Below are positions 33,270 to 43,186 of a DNA stretch of 64,000 bases, piece by piece. A model generated the notes under the pieces. It was not told where the DNA came from. It made no database searches and saw only the letters and a program-made list of their open reading frames with translations. Each line of letters starts with the position of its first letter. The stretch's first letter is position 1. Source of the stretch: Nocardioides sp. YR527 (lineage in GTDB: Bacteria; Actinomycetota; Actinomycetes; Propionibacteriales; Nocardioidaceae); assembly GCF_900101045.1 (NCBI RefSeq), contig NZ_FNFN01000001.1, positions 434,001 through 498,000 of the forward strand. Reading direction: 5' to 3'. The translations under genes and the position numbers were made by a program.

Positions 33270-33941
33270 CTAGCCGCCGTGGCCGGTGGGGGCGAGCAGG
33301 CGCTCGAGCTCGTCCTCCTTCTCGGTGGGCACGACGAAGAGGAGCTCGTCGCCCTGCTCGAGCGGCTGCTCGGGGGTGGGTACGTAGACCTGGCCGTCGC
33401 GCAGCAGCGTGACCAGCGCGCAGTTCTCCGGGAACGGCACCAGGCCGGTGGGCTTGCCGACGTAGGGCGAGTCGGCGGGCAGGGTGATCTCGACCAGGTT
33501 GGCCTGGCCCTGCCGGAAGGTGAACAGGCGCACCAGGTCACCGACGGTGACGGCCTCCTCGACCAGCGCGGACATGATCCGCGGGGTGGAGACGTTGACG
33601 TCGACGCCCCAGGCCTCGGTGAAGAGCCACTCGTTGTTGGGGTGGTTGACCCGGCCCACCGTGCGTGGCACGCCGAACTCGGTCTTGGCCAGCAGCGAGC
33701 AGACCAGGTTGGCCTTGTCGTCACCGGTCGCGGCGATCACCACGTCGCAGTTGTCGAGCCTGGCCTCCTCGAGCGAGGAGAGCTCGCACGCGTCGGCAAG
33801 CAGCCACTCCGCGTCCGCGACCCGTTCGGGCTTGATCGAGCCCGGGTTCTTGTCGATGAGGAGCACCTCGTGGCCGTTGGTGATCAGCTCACGGGCGATG
33901 GACCGGCCGACAGCCCCGGCCCCGGCGATAGCAACTCTCAT
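33270..33941 (-). CDS. TrkA-type potassium channel/transporter regulatory subunit (CeoC-like)
   Basis: A 223-aa cytoplasmic regulatory protein. The N-terminal RCK/TrkA-N Rossmann domain has VAIAGAGAVGRSIAREL with an acidic residue (LLIDKN) that favours NAD(H) or ATP binding. A TrkA-C domain follows at about 135-220. The gene pairs with the next trkA gene, 2 nt away, as ceoB-ceoC do in mycobacteria. It probably gates potassium uptake, possibly with the adjacent APC transporter. Confidence 0.91.
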   Translation of the reverse strand: MRVAIAGAGAVGRSIARELITNGHEVLLIDKNPGSIKPERVADAEWLLADACELSSLEEARLDNCDVVIAATGDDKANLVCSLLAKTEFGVPRTVGRVNHPNNEWLFTEAWGVDVNVSTPRIMSALVEEAVTVGDLVRLFTFRQGQANLVEITLPADSPYVGKPTGLVPFPENCALVTLLRDGQVYVPTPEQPLEQGDELLFVVPTEKEDELERLLAPTGHGG

Positions 33942-33943
33942 CG

Positions 33944-34606
33944 TCAGTCTTCCTGGGGGCCGTTCTTGATGGTCTTGTACGCCTGCGCGGTGTTCTCCTC
34001 GCGCATGACGATGTGGAGCACGTCGCCCTCCTGGATCACGCTCTCGAGGACCGGGAGGACGCCCTCACCGAGCCGGTCGATCCACGCGATCCGGCTGCCG
34101 GACTGGCGCTGGAACTTGATGGTCCGCTGACCGACCCAGGACTCGGGCATGATGACCTGGTCGATGCGGATGTTGCCCGACATGTCGCGGAAGTCGGGCT
34201 CGGCGCCGGCCGGGAGGAGCCGGCGGAGCACCTGGTCGGCGGTCCACTTCACGGTCGCCACGGTGCTGATCCCGAGACGCTGGTAGACCTCCGCGCGGCC
34301 GGGGTCGTAGATGCGGGCCACGACCTGCTGGATGCCGAACTCCTCGCGCGCCACCCGGGCGGAGATGATGTTGGAGTTGTCACCGCTGGAGACCGCCGCG
34401 AACGCCTCGGCCCGCTTGATGCCGGCCTTGAGCAGGACCTCGCGGTCGAATCCCATCCCGGCGACCTTGTCGCCGTTGAACCCTGGCCCGAGCCGCCGGA
34501 ACGCCTCGGAGTTCTGGTCGATGACCGAGACCGTGTGGTTGCGGTCCTCGAGGCTCCTGGCCAGGGTCGAGCCGACGCGGCCACAGCCCATGATCACTAC
34601 GTGCAC
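33944..34606 (-). CDS. TrkA-type potassium transporter regulatory subunit (CeoB-like)
   Basis: A 220-aa RCK protein with GCGRVGSTLARSLEDRNH nucleotide-binding loop and VIDQNSEAF ribose contact, and a C-terminal TrkA-C domain (PESWVGQRTIKFQRQSGSRI). GTG 34606 is the start. Its gene is divergent from the APC transporter and precedes the second trkA. The pair resembles ceoB-ceoC of mycobacteria, whose deletion affects potassium uptake and intracellular pH. Confidence 0.91.
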   Translation of the reverse strand: MHVVIMGCGRVGSTLARSLEDRNHTVSVIDQNSEAFRRLGPGFNGDKVAGMGFDREVLLKAGIKRAEAFAAVSSGDNSNIISARVAREEFGIQQVVARIYDPGRAEVYQRLGISTVATVKWTADQVLRRLLPAGAEPDFRDMSGNIRIDQVIMPESWVGQRTIKFQRQSGSRIAWIDRLGEGVLPVLESVIQEGDVLHIVMREENTAQAYKTIKNGPQED

Positions 34607-34713
34607 CGTGTCATGATTGCACTCACCCGGGCCGCGCGTCGCCTACGCCCTCGAAGTTGGCGTGTTCAGGTGCCTGTGGCGATCCGGAAGCGCGCGGAAG
34701 TCGCGATGTGCCG

Positions 34714-34719
34714 TAGCGT
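34714..34719 (+). promoter_or_regulatory. -10 hexamer TAGCGT before the APC transporter gene
   Basis: TAGCGT lies 8 nt before GTG 34728 and no ribosome-binding site is present, consistent with a leaderless or near-leaderless transcript. Confidence 0.45.
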
Positions 34720-34727
34720 CTGCCGTT

Positions 34728-36743
34728 GTGGGTGTTGGTGATGTCTCCAAGCGGATCCTGATCGGTCGCAAGCTCCGTAGCTCGCAGCTGGGCGAGACGC
34801 TGCTGCCGAAGCGCATCGCGCTACCGGTTTTCGCCAGCGATGCGCTCTCCTCGGTGGCCTATGCGCCCGACGAGATCTTCATCATGCTGGCGGTGGCGGG
34901 AGCCTCGGCCTACGCCTGGTCCTGGAAGATCGGCCTGGTCGTCGCTCTGGTGATGCTGACCGTGGTCACCTCTTACCGGCAGACGGTGCACGCCTATCCG
35001 AGCGGCGGCGGTGACTACGAGGTCGCGACGGTCAACCTGGGGCGTAAGGCGGGCGTGACCGTGGCCAGTGCCCTGCTGGTCGACTACGTCTTGACGGTGG
35101 CGGTCTCGATCTCCAACGCCGCCCAGTACGCCGCCAGCGCGATCCCCGGCCTGATCGGCCACGAGGTCCTGGTCGCAACGATCGCGATCGTGCTGCTCAC
35201 CGCGATGAACCTGCGCGGCGTACGCGAGTCCGGCACGTTCTTCGCCGTCCCGACCTACCTGTTCATGTTCGCCATCCTCGGCATGGGTGTCTACGGGCTG
35301 GTGCTGCTGGTGAGCGGCAACCTGCCGCAGGCAGAGAGCGCTGCCCTTCACATCCGCCCCGAGGAGGGTTGGGAGGGCACGCTCAACCAGGTGGCGCTGG
35401 TCTTCCTGCTCGCCCGCGCGTTCTCGTCCGGGTGTGCGGCTTTGACGGGTGTGGAGGCGATCTCCAACGGCGTACCCGCCTTCCAGCGGCCGAAGAGCAA
35501 GAACGCCGCCACCACGCTGCTGCTGCTCGGCCTGATCGCGATCACGATGATGATGAGCATCATCGTGCTGGCCAACCAGATGAGCATCCGCTACGTCGAC
35601 CCGCACGCTCTCGACAATCTCCGCACCGCCGCCGGCGACGCCGTGCCGGAGGGTTACGAGCAGCACCCGGTGATCTCCCAGATCGCGGCCGGGGTCTTCA
35701 ACGACTTCCCGCCGGGCTTCTACTTCGTCATCACCGTCACCGGCATCATCCTGGTCCTGGCCGCCAACACCGCGTTCAACGGCTTCCCGGTCCTCGGCTC
35801 GATCCTCGCCAAGGACGGCTACGCGCCGCGGTCCCTGGGGGCGCGGGGCGACCGGCTCGCCTACAGCAACGGCATCGTCTTCCTGGCCGTGCTGGCGATC
35901 GCGCTGATCGTCATCTTCGAGGCGCAGACCACCAAGCTGATCCAGCTCTACATCGTCGGCGTCTTCGTCTCCTTCAACCTCAGCCAGCTGGGCATGATCC
36001 GCCACTGGACCCGCCACCTGGCCACCGAGCGGGACCCGGGCGAGCGGCGCCGGATGCAGCGTTCGCGAGCGATCAACACCTTCGGTCTCGGGATGACCTC
36101 GGTCGTGCTGGTGATCGTGCTGATCACCAAGTTCCTCGCCGGGGCCTGGATCACCATCCTTGCGATGGGCTTCTTCTACCTCGTCATGCTGGGGATCAGG
36201 CGCCACTACGACAACGTCGCCCGCGAGCTGGCCGCCGACGAGCAGGACAAGGTCATGCCGACGCGGGTCCACGCCATCGTGCTGGTCTCCAAGCTCCACA
36301 AGCCGACCCTGCGGGCGCTGGCCTTCGCCCAGGCGACCCGGCCCAACGCGCTCGAGGCCGTCACGGTCTCGACCACCGACTCCGACACCGCCGACCTGCT
36401 GAAGCAGTGGGACGAGCGCAACCTGCCGATGCCGCTGAAGGTGCTCCACTCGCCCTACCGCGAGCTGATCCGCCCGGTCGTCGAGTACGCCTCGGCGATC
36501 CGCGACGCCAACCCGCGTGGCGTCGTGGCCGTCTACATCCCCGAGTACGTCGTCGGTCGCTGGTGGGAGCAGCTGCTCCACAACCAGACCGCGCTGCGGC
36601 TCAAGGGCCGGCTGCTGTTCACGCCGGGCGTCATGGTCATCTCCGTGCCCTACCAGCTCGCCTCCGGCAAGGAGCGCGCCGAGGAGCTGCGCGAGGAATA
36701 CTGGCTCGCGCCCGGCCTGCGTCGCGGAAGTGGACGACGATGA
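34728..36743 (+). CDS. APC-superfamily permease with C-terminal cytoplasmic domain
   Basis: A 671-aa membrane protein (Rv2690c family) with about 12 helices up to residue 480. A cytoplasmic domain of about 180 residues (RVHAIVLVSKLHKPTLRALA onwards) resembles a universal-stress-protein fold. The N-terminal helix segments (LPVFASDALSSVAYAPDEI) match KimA/KUP-like amino-acid or potassium permeases. GTG 34728 fits family N termini; the long upstream extension is rejected. It is divergent from trkA-trkA and overlaps the TrmA-like gene by ATGA. Potassium transport is plausible. Confidence 0.88.
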   Translation: MGVGDVSKRILIGRKLRSSQLGETLLPKRIALPVFASDALSSVAYAPDEIFIMLAVAGASAYAWSWKIGLVVALVMLTVVTSYRQTVHAYPSGGGDYEVATVNLGRKAGVTVASALLVDYVLTVAVSISNAAQYAASAIPGLIGHEVLVATIAIVLLTAMNLRGVRESGTFFAVPTYLFMFAILGMGVYGLVLLVSGNLPQAESAALHIRPEEGWEGTLNQVALVFLLARAFSSGCAALTGVEAISNGVPAFQRPKSKNAATTLLLLGLIAITMMMSIIVLANQMSIRYVDPHALDNLRTAAGDAVPEGYEQHPVISQIAAGVFNDFPPGFYFVITVTGIILVLAANTAFNGFPVLGSILAKDGYAPRSLGARGDRLAYSNGIVFLAVLAIALIVIFEAQTTKLIQLYIVGVFVSFNLSQLGMIRHWTRHLATERDPGERRRMQRSRAINTFGLGMTSVVLVIVLITKFLAGAWITILAMGFFYLVMLGIRRHYDNVARELAADEQDKVMPTRVHAIVLVSKLHKPTLRALAFAQATRPNALEAVTVSTTDSDTADLLKQWDERNLPMPLKVLHSPYRELIRPVVEYASAIRDANPRGVVAVYIPEYVVGRWWEQLLHNQTALRLKGRLLFTPGVMVISVPYQLASGKERAEELREEYWLAPGLRRGSGRR

Positions 36744-37921
36744 GCCGTCCTCCGCGTCCCGCGCACCGCGGGCGGCGGCCCCGTCAGAAGGCGTCGAAGG
36801 GCGAGTCGTACGTCGGCCGCCGCTTCGAGGTCGAGGTCGGCCCGGTCGCCCACGGCGGCCACTTCGTCGCCCGCGTGCCCCTCGAGGACGGGGCCTCCCG
36901 CGTGGTCTTCGTACGCCACGCCCTGCCCGGTGAGCAGGTGGTCGTCGAGATCACCGAGGGCACGGCCGGAGACAGGTTCTGGCGCGGGGATGCGGTCTCG
37001 GTGGTCTCGGCCGCACCGGAACGGATCGTTCCGCCCTGTCCCTACGCCGGTCCCGGCCTCTGCGGCGGCTGCGACTTCCAACACGTCTCGGTGCCCGCTC
37101 AGCGCGAGCTGAAGGCGACGGTGCTGCGCGAGCAGCTGGTACGCCTGGGTGGCCTGTCCGCCGAGGAGCCGCTGGTCGCCGACCTGGTCGTCGAGGCCGT
37201 ACCCGGCGACGAGGACGGGCTGCGCTGGCGGACTCGTCAGCGCTACGCGACCGCCCCGGGCGGCGGCCGAGGCATGCGAAAGTACCGCTCCCACGACGTC
37301 ATCCCGGTCGACGACTGCCTGATCGCCACCGCCGACGCCCGCGAGCCGGGTGCCGGGACGGTCGTGGAGACGGTCGAGGCCGGGGGATCGGAGCACTCCT
37401 TCGAGGTCGCCGCCGACGGCTTCTGGCAGGTGCACCCCGGTGCTCCGACCGCGCTGGTCTCCGCGGTCCTGGACGCGCTGGAGGCGGCGCCCGGCGACGC
37501 CGTCCTGGACCTCTACGCCGGTGTCGGCCTCTTCTCCGCCTTTCTCGCCGACCGGGTCGGGCCGTCGGGGGAGGTCGTCGCCATTGAGGGCGACCCGACC
37601 GCCTCGGCACTCTCCGCGGGCAACGTCCCCTCCGCCGACGTCACCGCCGGTGACGTCGCCACGGTGCTGGGCCGTCTTGAGGAGGGTCCGTTCGACCTCG
37701 TCGTCCTCGACCCGCCCCGCGAAGGAGCTCGCCGGAAGGTCGTCGAGGCCGTTGTCGCGCGGTCACCTCGCGCGGTCGCCTATGTCGCCTGCGACCCGGC
37801 CGCCCTCGCCCGTGACGTCGCGATCTTCGCCGAGCACGGCTACCGGCTGCGCTCGCTGCGCGCCTTCGACCTTTTCCCGATGACGCATCACGTCGAGGCC
37901 GTCGCGCTGCTGACCCGTTGA
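36740..37921 (+). CDS. TrmA/RlmD-like 23S rRNA or tRNA uracil-5 methyltransferase
   Basis: A 393-aa SAM-dependent RNA methyltransferase. A basic N-terminal tail and TRAM domain (VGPVAHGGHFVARV) are followed by the iron-sulfur cysteines (CPYAGPGLCGGCDFQHV). The catalytic half has motif I LDLYAGVGLFSAFLAD, motif IV DPPREGARR and the nucleophile in VAYVACDPAALARD. ATG 36740 overlaps the APC stop. Family members make 5-methyluridine; rRNA versus tRNA target is not decided. The gene order matches Rv2690c-Rv2689c. Confidence 0.92.
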   Translation: MSRPPRPAHRGRRPRQKASKGESYVGRRFEVEVGPVAHGGHFVARVPLEDGASRVVFVRHALPGEQVVVEITEGTAGDRFWRGDAVSVVSAAPERIVPPCPYAGPGLCGGCDFQHVSVPAQRELKATVLREQLVRLGGLSAEEPLVADLVVEAVPGDEDGLRWRTRQRYATAPGGGRGMRKYRSHDVIPVDDCLIATADAREPGAGTVVETVEAGGSEHSFEVAADGFWQVHPGAPTALVSAVLDALEAAPGDAVLDLYAGVGLFSAFLADRVGPSGEVVAIEGDPTASALSAGNVPSADVTAGDVATVLGRLEEGPFDLVVLDPPREGARRKVVEAVVARSPRAVAYVACDPAALARDVAIFAEHGYRLRSLRAFDLFPMTHHVEAVALLTR

Positions 37922-37945
37922 GTCCGGCCGCGGGGGCGGGGCCGG

Positions 37946-38728
37946 TCAGAAGTTGTAGCCGCCGGAGACCTCGATCTCCTGGGCGGTCACCCACCGTCCC
38001 TCCTCGGAGGCCAGCGCTGCGATCATCATCCCGACGTCCTCGGGCTCGCCGATCCGGCCGAGCGCCGTGTGCTCGGCGATCGCGGGGATCATCTCCGGAT
38101 GCTTGGCGAACGCGTCGCCGCCCAGACGGGTTCGGGTGACGCCGGGGGAGACGGCGTTGACCCGGATGCCGCGAGGGCTGAGCTCCTTGGCCAGATACCG
38201 CGTCAGGGTGGCCATGCCGCCCTTCGAGATCGCGTACGCCGAGTAGCCCGCTGTCAGCCCGGCCCCCGTCGCGTTGCTGGTGACGTTGACGATCGCCCCG
38301 CCGTCTGCGAGCAGTGGCAGAAGCGCCTGCGTGAGGAAGTAGGGACCGCGCAGGTTGACCTGCATGAAGGCGTCGAACTGCTCCTCGGTGGTGTCGGCGA
38401 ACATCAACGGGACCCCGCCGACGCCGGCGTTGTTGACGAGCGCGGTGAGGCGGTCGGTCCGCCAGTGCTCGGACAGCGTCTCGCCGACCTGGTCACGGAA
38501 TGCGGAGAAGGACTCGGGACGGGCGATGTCGAGCTCGAGGGCGACCGCGGTGCCGCCGAGATCGGCGATCTCGCGCACGACCTCGTGGGCGCCGTCCGGG
38601 TTGCGGTTGTACGTCACGACGACCCCGGAGCCGCGGCGGGCCAGCGCGGTGGCGGTGGCCCGCCCGATCCCGGAGCTGGCTCCGGTGACCACGGCGACGG
38701 GGACGTTGGGTGTTGAGGATGCAGACAT
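37946..38728 (-). CDS. Short-chain dehydrogenase/reductase
   Basis: A 260-aa NAD(P)-dependent oxidoreductase. TGASSGIGRATA binds the cofactor, NNAG stabilises the core, and the catalytic Ser/Tyr/Lys lie in VTSNAT and YSAYAISK. The C-terminal VTAQEIEVSGGYNF resembles 3-ketoacyl-ACP-reductase-like SDRs. An Arg-containing YNRNPD after the first strand suggests NADPH. It is divergent from an AraC regulator, which probably controls it. Substrate unknown. Confidence 0.92.
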   Translation of the reverse strand: MSASSTPNVPVAVVTGASSGIGRATATALARRGSGVVVTYNRNPDGAHEVVREIADLGGTAVALELDIARPESFSAFRDQVGETLSEHWRTDRLTALVNNAGVGGVPLMFADTTEEQFDAFMQVNLRGPYFLTQALLPLLADGGAIVNVTSNATGAGLTAGYSAYAISKGGMATLTRYLAKELSPRGIRVNAVSPGVTRTRLGGDAFAKHPEMIPAIAEHTALGRIGEPEDVGMMIAALASEEGRWVTAQEIEVSGGYNF

Positions 38729-38747
38729 GTGGTCGGCCTCTCTGATC

Positions 38748-38775
38748 GGTTGGAGGTGTTCTCAACCAGACAACC
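38748..38775. promoter_or_regulatory. GGTTG/CAACC inverted repeats between SDR and AraC genes
   Basis: GGTTG (38748-38752) faces CAACC (38763-38767), and a second CAACC follows at 38771-38775. Located in the divergent promoter region, they are candidate AraC half-sites. Confidence 0.35.
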
Positions 38776-38872
38776 GTTCGGAGCGCCTCGGAGGTAGACA
38801 GATCCTCCTGACTCCTTGCCCGATCCTGCTCGACAGGGCGCGAACCGGCATGTCACCTGGTTCACTGTCCAC

Positions 38873-39766
38873 ATGTCGATGGAGCAGTTGCGCAGCCTGA
38901 TCGCTCGGCACGCCCGACGGGGGTCGAGCACCGCCGCGGAGGGCGTCCTGGTGTCCATGGTGACCAGCCCCGGTGACCCGTCGGCCGTGTCTCTGTCCGG
39001 GACGGTGTTCGCTCTGATCGCTCAGGGGCGCAAGACCCTCACCGTCGGCGACCGGATCCATGACTACGGACCTGGTGAGTTCCTGGTGACCTCCCTGGAC
39101 CTCCCGGTGAGAGGTCAGTACACGGAGGCGAGCGTGCAGCACCCCGCGCTCGGGTTCGGCCTACGGCTGCGGCCGTCGGTGATCGCCGAGCTGTTGCTCG
39201 ATCCTGGGGCCGAGCCCATCTGGCGCCGCTCGGCCGAGGCCGCGCCCGCGCTCGCCGTGAGCACGGCCGACGACGACCTGATCGACGCCGCGGTCCGCAT
39301 GCTGCGGCTGCTGGACCGCCCCCGGGACATCCAGGTGCTGGCCCCGCTGGTCGAGCGGGAGATCCTGTGGCGGCTGATGACGGGCGAGCAGGGCGCCACG
39401 GTGCGGCAGCTCGGTCTGGCAGATAGCCGACTCCACGACGTCGGCCGGGCGGTTCGCTGGATCCGGGACAATCCGGCCGACTCGGTCTCGGTCGCGGAGC
39501 TTGCGCGGATGGCGGGGATGAGCGAGTCGGCCTTCCACCGCACCTTCCGCACGGTCACGGGCATGAGTCCGATCCGGTTCCAGAAGCAGCTGCGCCTGCA
39601 GGAGGCGCGAGTGATCCTCGCGGGGCGGGCGGGCGACGTCACCGGGGTCGCGCACGCGGTCGGCTACCAGAGCGCCTCGCAGTTCAGCAGGGAGTACCGG
39701 CGTCAGTACGGGGTGCCACCGAGCGCTCACGTCGGCGACGCGGGTGCGGCGCGCGCGAACGCATAG
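38873..39766 (+). CDS. AraC family regulator with AraC_N ligand domain
   Basis: A 297-aa regulator. Residues 10-180 match the AraC_N cupin-like domain (FALIAQGRKTLTVGDRIHDYGPGEFLV). The C-terminal pair of helix-turn-helices runs from ARMAGMSESAFHRTFRTVTG to GYQSASQFSREYRRQYG. ATG 38873 (MSMEQLRSL) is chosen; longer starts lack support. Regulators of this class commonly control a divergent aldo/keto or SDR gene, as here. Confidence 0.9.
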   Translation: MSMEQLRSLIARHARRGSSTAAEGVLVSMVTSPGDPSAVSLSGTVFALIAQGRKTLTVGDRIHDYGPGEFLVTSLDLPVRGQYTEASVQHPALGFGLRLRPSVIAELLLDPGAEPIWRRSAEAAPALAVSTADDDLIDAAVRMLRLLDRPRDIQVLAPLVEREILWRLMTGEQGATVRQLGLADSRLHDVGRAVRWIRDNPADSVSVAELARMAGMSESAFHRTFRTVTGMSPIRFQKQLRLQEARVILAGRAGDVTGVAHAVGYQSASQFSREYRRQYGVPPSAHVGDAGAARANA

Positions 39767-39786
39767 TCCGTTGCGGGTAGGGCGAG

Positions 39787-40629
39787 ATGCCGGTACAGAT
39801 TCATCCTGTGAGCGATGACCTGTGGGGGACCGACCGGCTCGACCTGACGGCGTATCTGGAGCGGATCGGGGTCAGCGAGCCGCCCGGCCCGTCGCGAGAC
39901 GCGCTGGAGGAGATCTACGACGCCCACCTGCGTACCTTCACCTTCGACAACATCGACGTGCTGCTCGACCAGCACCCCGGTGTCGACCTGCCCGATGTGC
40001 AGCAGAAGTTCGTGGGCCGAGGGAGGGGCGGCTACTGCTTCGAGCACGGGACGCTGTTCGCGGCGGTCCTGGACAGGCTGGGCTTCGCCGTCGAGCGGCG
40101 GCTGGCACGGGTCGGTCCTGACCCGACCGCGGCGGGACGTACGCATCTGGTGGCCGTCGTCGATCTCGACGGGGAGCGGCTGCTGGCCGATCCCGGGTTC
40201 GGGCTGAGCGTCTGGCGCCCGATCCCGCTGGTCGACGGCGCGGTCGACGAGGTTCGGGGCATCACCCACCGGGTGCGGTGGGGCGAGCACGGCTGGGCGC
40301 TGGAGCGGGCCAAGGGCGACGGCTGGGAGCTGATGCACACCCACGACGAGGCGCTGGTGGTGCCCAGCGACGTCGCGATCGGCCATCACTTCACCAGCAC
40401 CCACCCGACGGTGCACTTCCGGCACCGGCTGATCACGACCCGGCTCCTCGAGGACCGACACCTCAGCCTGACCCACAACACCGTCACCATCCGCCGCGAG
40501 GGCGAGGAGACCGAGCACCGTGAGATCGGGCTCGACGAGGTGATGGGCTACCTCGAGGAGCTCGCGGTCCCGCTCGCCGACGACGAGCGGGACGGCCTGC
40601 GCGCGAGGTTGGCGGGCCTCAGCTCCTGA
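39787..40629 (+). CDS. Arylamine N-acetyltransferase
   Basis: Transfers an acyl group from CoA to arylamines or hydrazines. The 280-aa enzyme carries the Cys-His-Asp triad: Cys in GRGRGGYCFEHG, His in GRTHLVAVV and Asp in LLADPGFG. ATG 39787 has AGGGCGAG upstream; GTG 39808 is possible. It ends 11 nt inside the convergent hydrolase gene. The mycobacterial enzyme acetylates isoniazid and lies in a sterol gene cluster; no such cluster is visible here. Confidence 0.93.
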   Translation: MPVQIHPVSDDLWGTDRLDLTAYLERIGVSEPPGPSRDALEEIYDAHLRTFTFDNIDVLLDQHPGVDLPDVQQKFVGRGRGGYCFEHGTLFAAVLDRLGFAVERRLARVGPDPTAAGRTHLVAVVDLDGERLLADPGFGLSVWRPIPLVDGAVDEVRGITHRVRWGEHGWALERAKGDGWELMHTHDEALVVPSDVAIGHHFTSTHPTVHFRHRLITTRLLEDRHLSLTHNTVTIRREGEETEHREIGLDEVMGYLEELAVPLADDERDGLRARLAGLSS

Positions 40630-41458
40630 CCGCGCCTGTCACCGGCGCCGCGTTCCGGAGCGCCCAGTCCAGGGCGTGGTCGGCCACCTCCTCCCACCCC
40701 GGAGCGGCACAGATCCAATGATCGCGCCCCGGGAACTCGTGGTAGTCGGTGAGCGCGGGCGACTTGGCGTAGTGCTTGGCGTTCGACCGGTTCACCGACG
40801 GCGGCATGATGTGGTCCTTCTCCCCGGCGATGAACAGCAGCGGCGCCCGGTCGGCGCCATAGTCGACCCAGGTGTCCTGGTGGCCCGGCTTGAAGTTGGC
40901 GAACAGCCCGTACTCCCACACCCAGTTGCCCGGAGCGCCGATCGCGTAGCGTTCCCAGGCCGCGAGCGACTCCTCCTCGGTGAGCGTGTTGGTGAAGGCG
41001 TAGTGGAACTCCTCGGGCGTGAACGCGACCGCCCGGTGCCGGTTGGCGGGGTTCTTCAGAGCCGGGAACAGCGAGCGGGCCTGCGAGATCGGGTTGACCC
41101 GTACGCCCTCGGTGGGTGCCGAGTCCACGACGACCCCCGCGGCACCGAGGCCGCGGGCGAGCAGCAGCTGCGTCAGGGTTCCGCCGAAGGAGTGGCCCAT
41201 GATGATCGGCGGGGCGGAGAGCGACTCGACGACCTTCGCGAGGTGGTCGACCGTCTCGGTCACCGTCAGGTTCGCGATGATGTCGGGGTTCTGGCGCAGC
41301 GCCTCGACCTCGATCTCGAAGCCGGGGTAGGCGGGGGCGACCACGGTGAGTCCCTTGGCCTCGTAGTGCGCCACCCACCCCTCCCAGCTGCGTGGGGTCA
41401 TCCACAGTCCGTGGACGAGGACGACGGTGTCGGGCTCGGTGATCGGGTGCTCAGGCAT
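40619..41458 (-). CDS. Alpha/beta hydrolase
   Basis: A 279-aa alpha/beta hydrolase, last of three overlapping genes. The nucleophile elbow is GHSFGG (about residue 93), the oxyanion region is VVLVHGLW, and the late acid and His are in GEKDHIMPP and [11 protein letters not shown]. It starts inside the end of the preceding hydrolase gene (8-nt overlap) with AGGAGC ahead of the ATG. Substrate unknown; esterase or lipase-like activity is likely. Confidence 0.88.
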   Translation of the reverse strand: MPEHPITEPDTVVLVHGLWMTPRSWEGWVAHYEAKGLTVVAPAYPGFEIEVEALRQNPDIIANLTVTETVDHLAKVVESLSAPPIIMGHSFGGTLTQLLLARGLGAAGVVVDSAPTEGVRVNPISQARSLFPALKNPANRHRAVAFTPEEFHYAFTNTLTEEESLAAWERYAIGAPGNWVWEYGLFANFKPGHQDTWVDYGADRAPLLFIAGEKDHIMPPSVNRSNAKHYAKSPALTDYHEFPGRDHWICAAPGWEEVADHALDWALRNAAPVTGAVRS

Positions 41459-42326
41459 GGTCTGCTCCTTGGCTGTCGAGCGATGTCGGTGTTGAGTCGA
41501 GAAAGCGGAGCAGGTCGGCGTTGAGCCGCTCCTTGTGGGTGTCGGTGATGCCGTGCGGGGCGCCGGGGTAGACGACCAGCTCGGCGCCGTCGACCAGCTC
41601 GGCCGACCGGGCGCCACCCACGGCGAGCGGGACGACCTGGTCGTCGTCGCCGTGGATGACCAGGGTCGGTACATCGATCCTGGCCAGGTCGTCACGGAAG
41701 TCGGTCGCCGAGAACGCCGCGATGCACTCGTAGGCGTTCCGCGCACCGGCCTGGAGCCCTTGGAGCCAGAACGAGTCGCGTACGCCCTGGGAGACCGCGG
41801 CGCCCGCACGGTTGTTGCCGAAGAACGGACCGTCGGCGAGGTCGCGGTAGAGCTGGGAACGGTCGGCCCGTGAGCCGGCGCGCAGCGCGTCGAAGCCATC
41901 CGCCGGCAAGCCCTCGGGGTTGTCCGGCGTACGCAGCATGAAGGGCGGCACGGCCGAGACCAGGACGAGCCGGCGCACCCGGGCGGACCCGTGCCGGGCC
42001 AGGTAGCGCACCACCTCTCCGCCTCCGGTGGAGAAGCCGACCAGGGTCACCTCATTCAGGTCGAGGGTGGAGATCAGGCACTCCAGGTCGTCGGCGTAGG
42101 TGTCCATGTCGTTGCCCACCCAGGTCTGGGTGGACCGGCCATGACCACGCCGGTCGTGCGCGATCGCCCGGTAGCCGTGCTCGGCCAGGAACAGCTGCTG
42201 CGACTCCCAGCTGTCGGCGTTGAGCGGCCAGCCGTGCGAGAGCACGACGGGCCTGCCGCTGCCCCAGTCGCGGTAGTGGATCTCGGTGCCGTCGTCGGTG
42301 ATGATCGCGTTCATCACCGTGCTCAT
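41451..42326 (-). CDS. Alpha/beta hydrolase, cofactor-free haloperoxidase-like
   Basis: A 291-aa alpha/beta hydrolase very close to non-haem chloroperoxidases and related esterases. Marks are [25 protein letters not shown], the nucleophile [17 protein letters not shown], the Asp in [12 protein letters not shown] and the terminal His in [13 protein letters not shown]. It is the middle gene of the hydrolase operon and overlaps both neighbours. Perhydrolase/haloperoxidase activity in vitro is common in the family; the natural role is probably ester hydrolysis. Confidence 0.9.
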   Translation of the reverse strand: MSTVMNAIITDDGTEIHYRDWGSGRPVVLSHGWPLNADSWESQQLFLAEHGYRAIAHDRRGHGRSTQTWVGNDMDTYADDLECLISTLDLNEVTLVGFSTGGGEVVRYLARHGSARVRRLVLVSAVPPFMLRTPDNPEGLPADGFDALRAGSRADRSQLYRDLADGPFFGNNRAGAAVSQGVRDSFWLQGLQAGARNAYECIAAFSATDFRDDLARIDVPTLVIHGDDDQVVPLAVGGARSAELVDGAELVVYPGAPHGITDTHKERLNADLLRFLDSTPTSLDSQGADHA

Positions 42327-43186
42327 GGCCGGCCGGACCGGCTGGTGGCGTAGGCGGCCTGGAGGATCATCTCGGTCGTGGCCCGAGGGTGGCTCATCAT
42401 CGCGACGTGCGAGCTGTCCACGGTTCGGGTGCGAGCGTCGGCGCGCTCGGCCATCGCGGCCTGGGCCACCGGCGGGATGAGGTGGTCGTCGCCGGCGATG
42501 AGATACCAGGACGGCACCGTCCGCCAGGCAGGCTCGGCCGACGGCGTGACCAGCGCGCCGAAGGTCGCGGGCCGCTGCCCGGCGGCCATCGCCACGGTCT
42601 GCGCGCGCGGCAGGTCATGGGCGAAGATCGAGCGGAACGCCGCGGGGTCGACATAGACGTCTCCGTCGCCCTCCGGGGCGCCGGGGTAGGGACGGACGAC
42701 GATGTTCTCGAGCAGGTCGGAGTGCCCGCCGCCGAGCTCGTTGGCCGCGGCGACGTTCTCCCCCTCGTCCAAGGCGTACGCCGCGACGTAGACGAGCGCC
42801 TTGACATCGGGGTCGCCGGTGGCGGCGTTGGTGATCACGGCGCCGCCGTAGGAGTGGCCGACCAGCACGATCGGCCCCGAGATGGTGGAGAGGAACGTCT
42901 CCAGGTAGGCGGTGTCGGAGGTCAGCCCACGCAGTGGGTTCGGCGGCGCCACCACGGGGAATCCCTTCGCGGCCAGGCGGGCGGCGACATCGTTCCAGCC
43001 CGACGCGTCGGCGAAGGCGCCGTGGACGAGGACGACGGTCGGCTTGGCCGCCGATGTCCCTGCCGGGAGAGCTGTGCCCGCCACCGGAGGCTGGGCCGCT
43101 CCGGTCAGGAGAGCGGCCAGCAGGACGAGGATCGGGGCCAGTACCGCCGCACGGGCCGTCCTGGTCAGCGAGTGAGGTCGTGACAT
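42323..43186 (-). CDS. Exported alpha/beta hydrolase
   Basis: A 287-aa hydrolase with an N-terminal secretion signal (about 1-40, with [20 protein letters not shown]). The fold is shown by [20 protein letters not shown], the elbow [10 protein letters not shown], and the late His in [11 protein letters not shown]. It is the first gene of the three-hydrolase operon, with AAGGAG before the ATG and a 4-nt overlap to the next gene. Divergent from an AraC regulator 215 nt away that probably controls the set. Confidence 0.88.
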   Translation of the reverse strand: MSRPHSLTRTARAAVLAPILVLLAALLTGAAQPPVAGTALPAGTSAAKPTVVLVHGAFADASGWNDVAARLAAKGFPVVAPPNPLRGLTSDTAYLETFLSTISGPIVLVGHSYGGAVITNAATGDPDVKALVYVAAYALDEGENVAAANELGGGHSDLLENIVVRPYPGAPEGDGDVYVDPAAFRSIFAHDLPRAQTVAMAAGQRPATFGALVTPSAEPAWRTVPSWYLIAGDDHLIPPVAQAAMAERADARTRTVDSSHVAMMSHPRATTEMILQAAYATSRSGRP

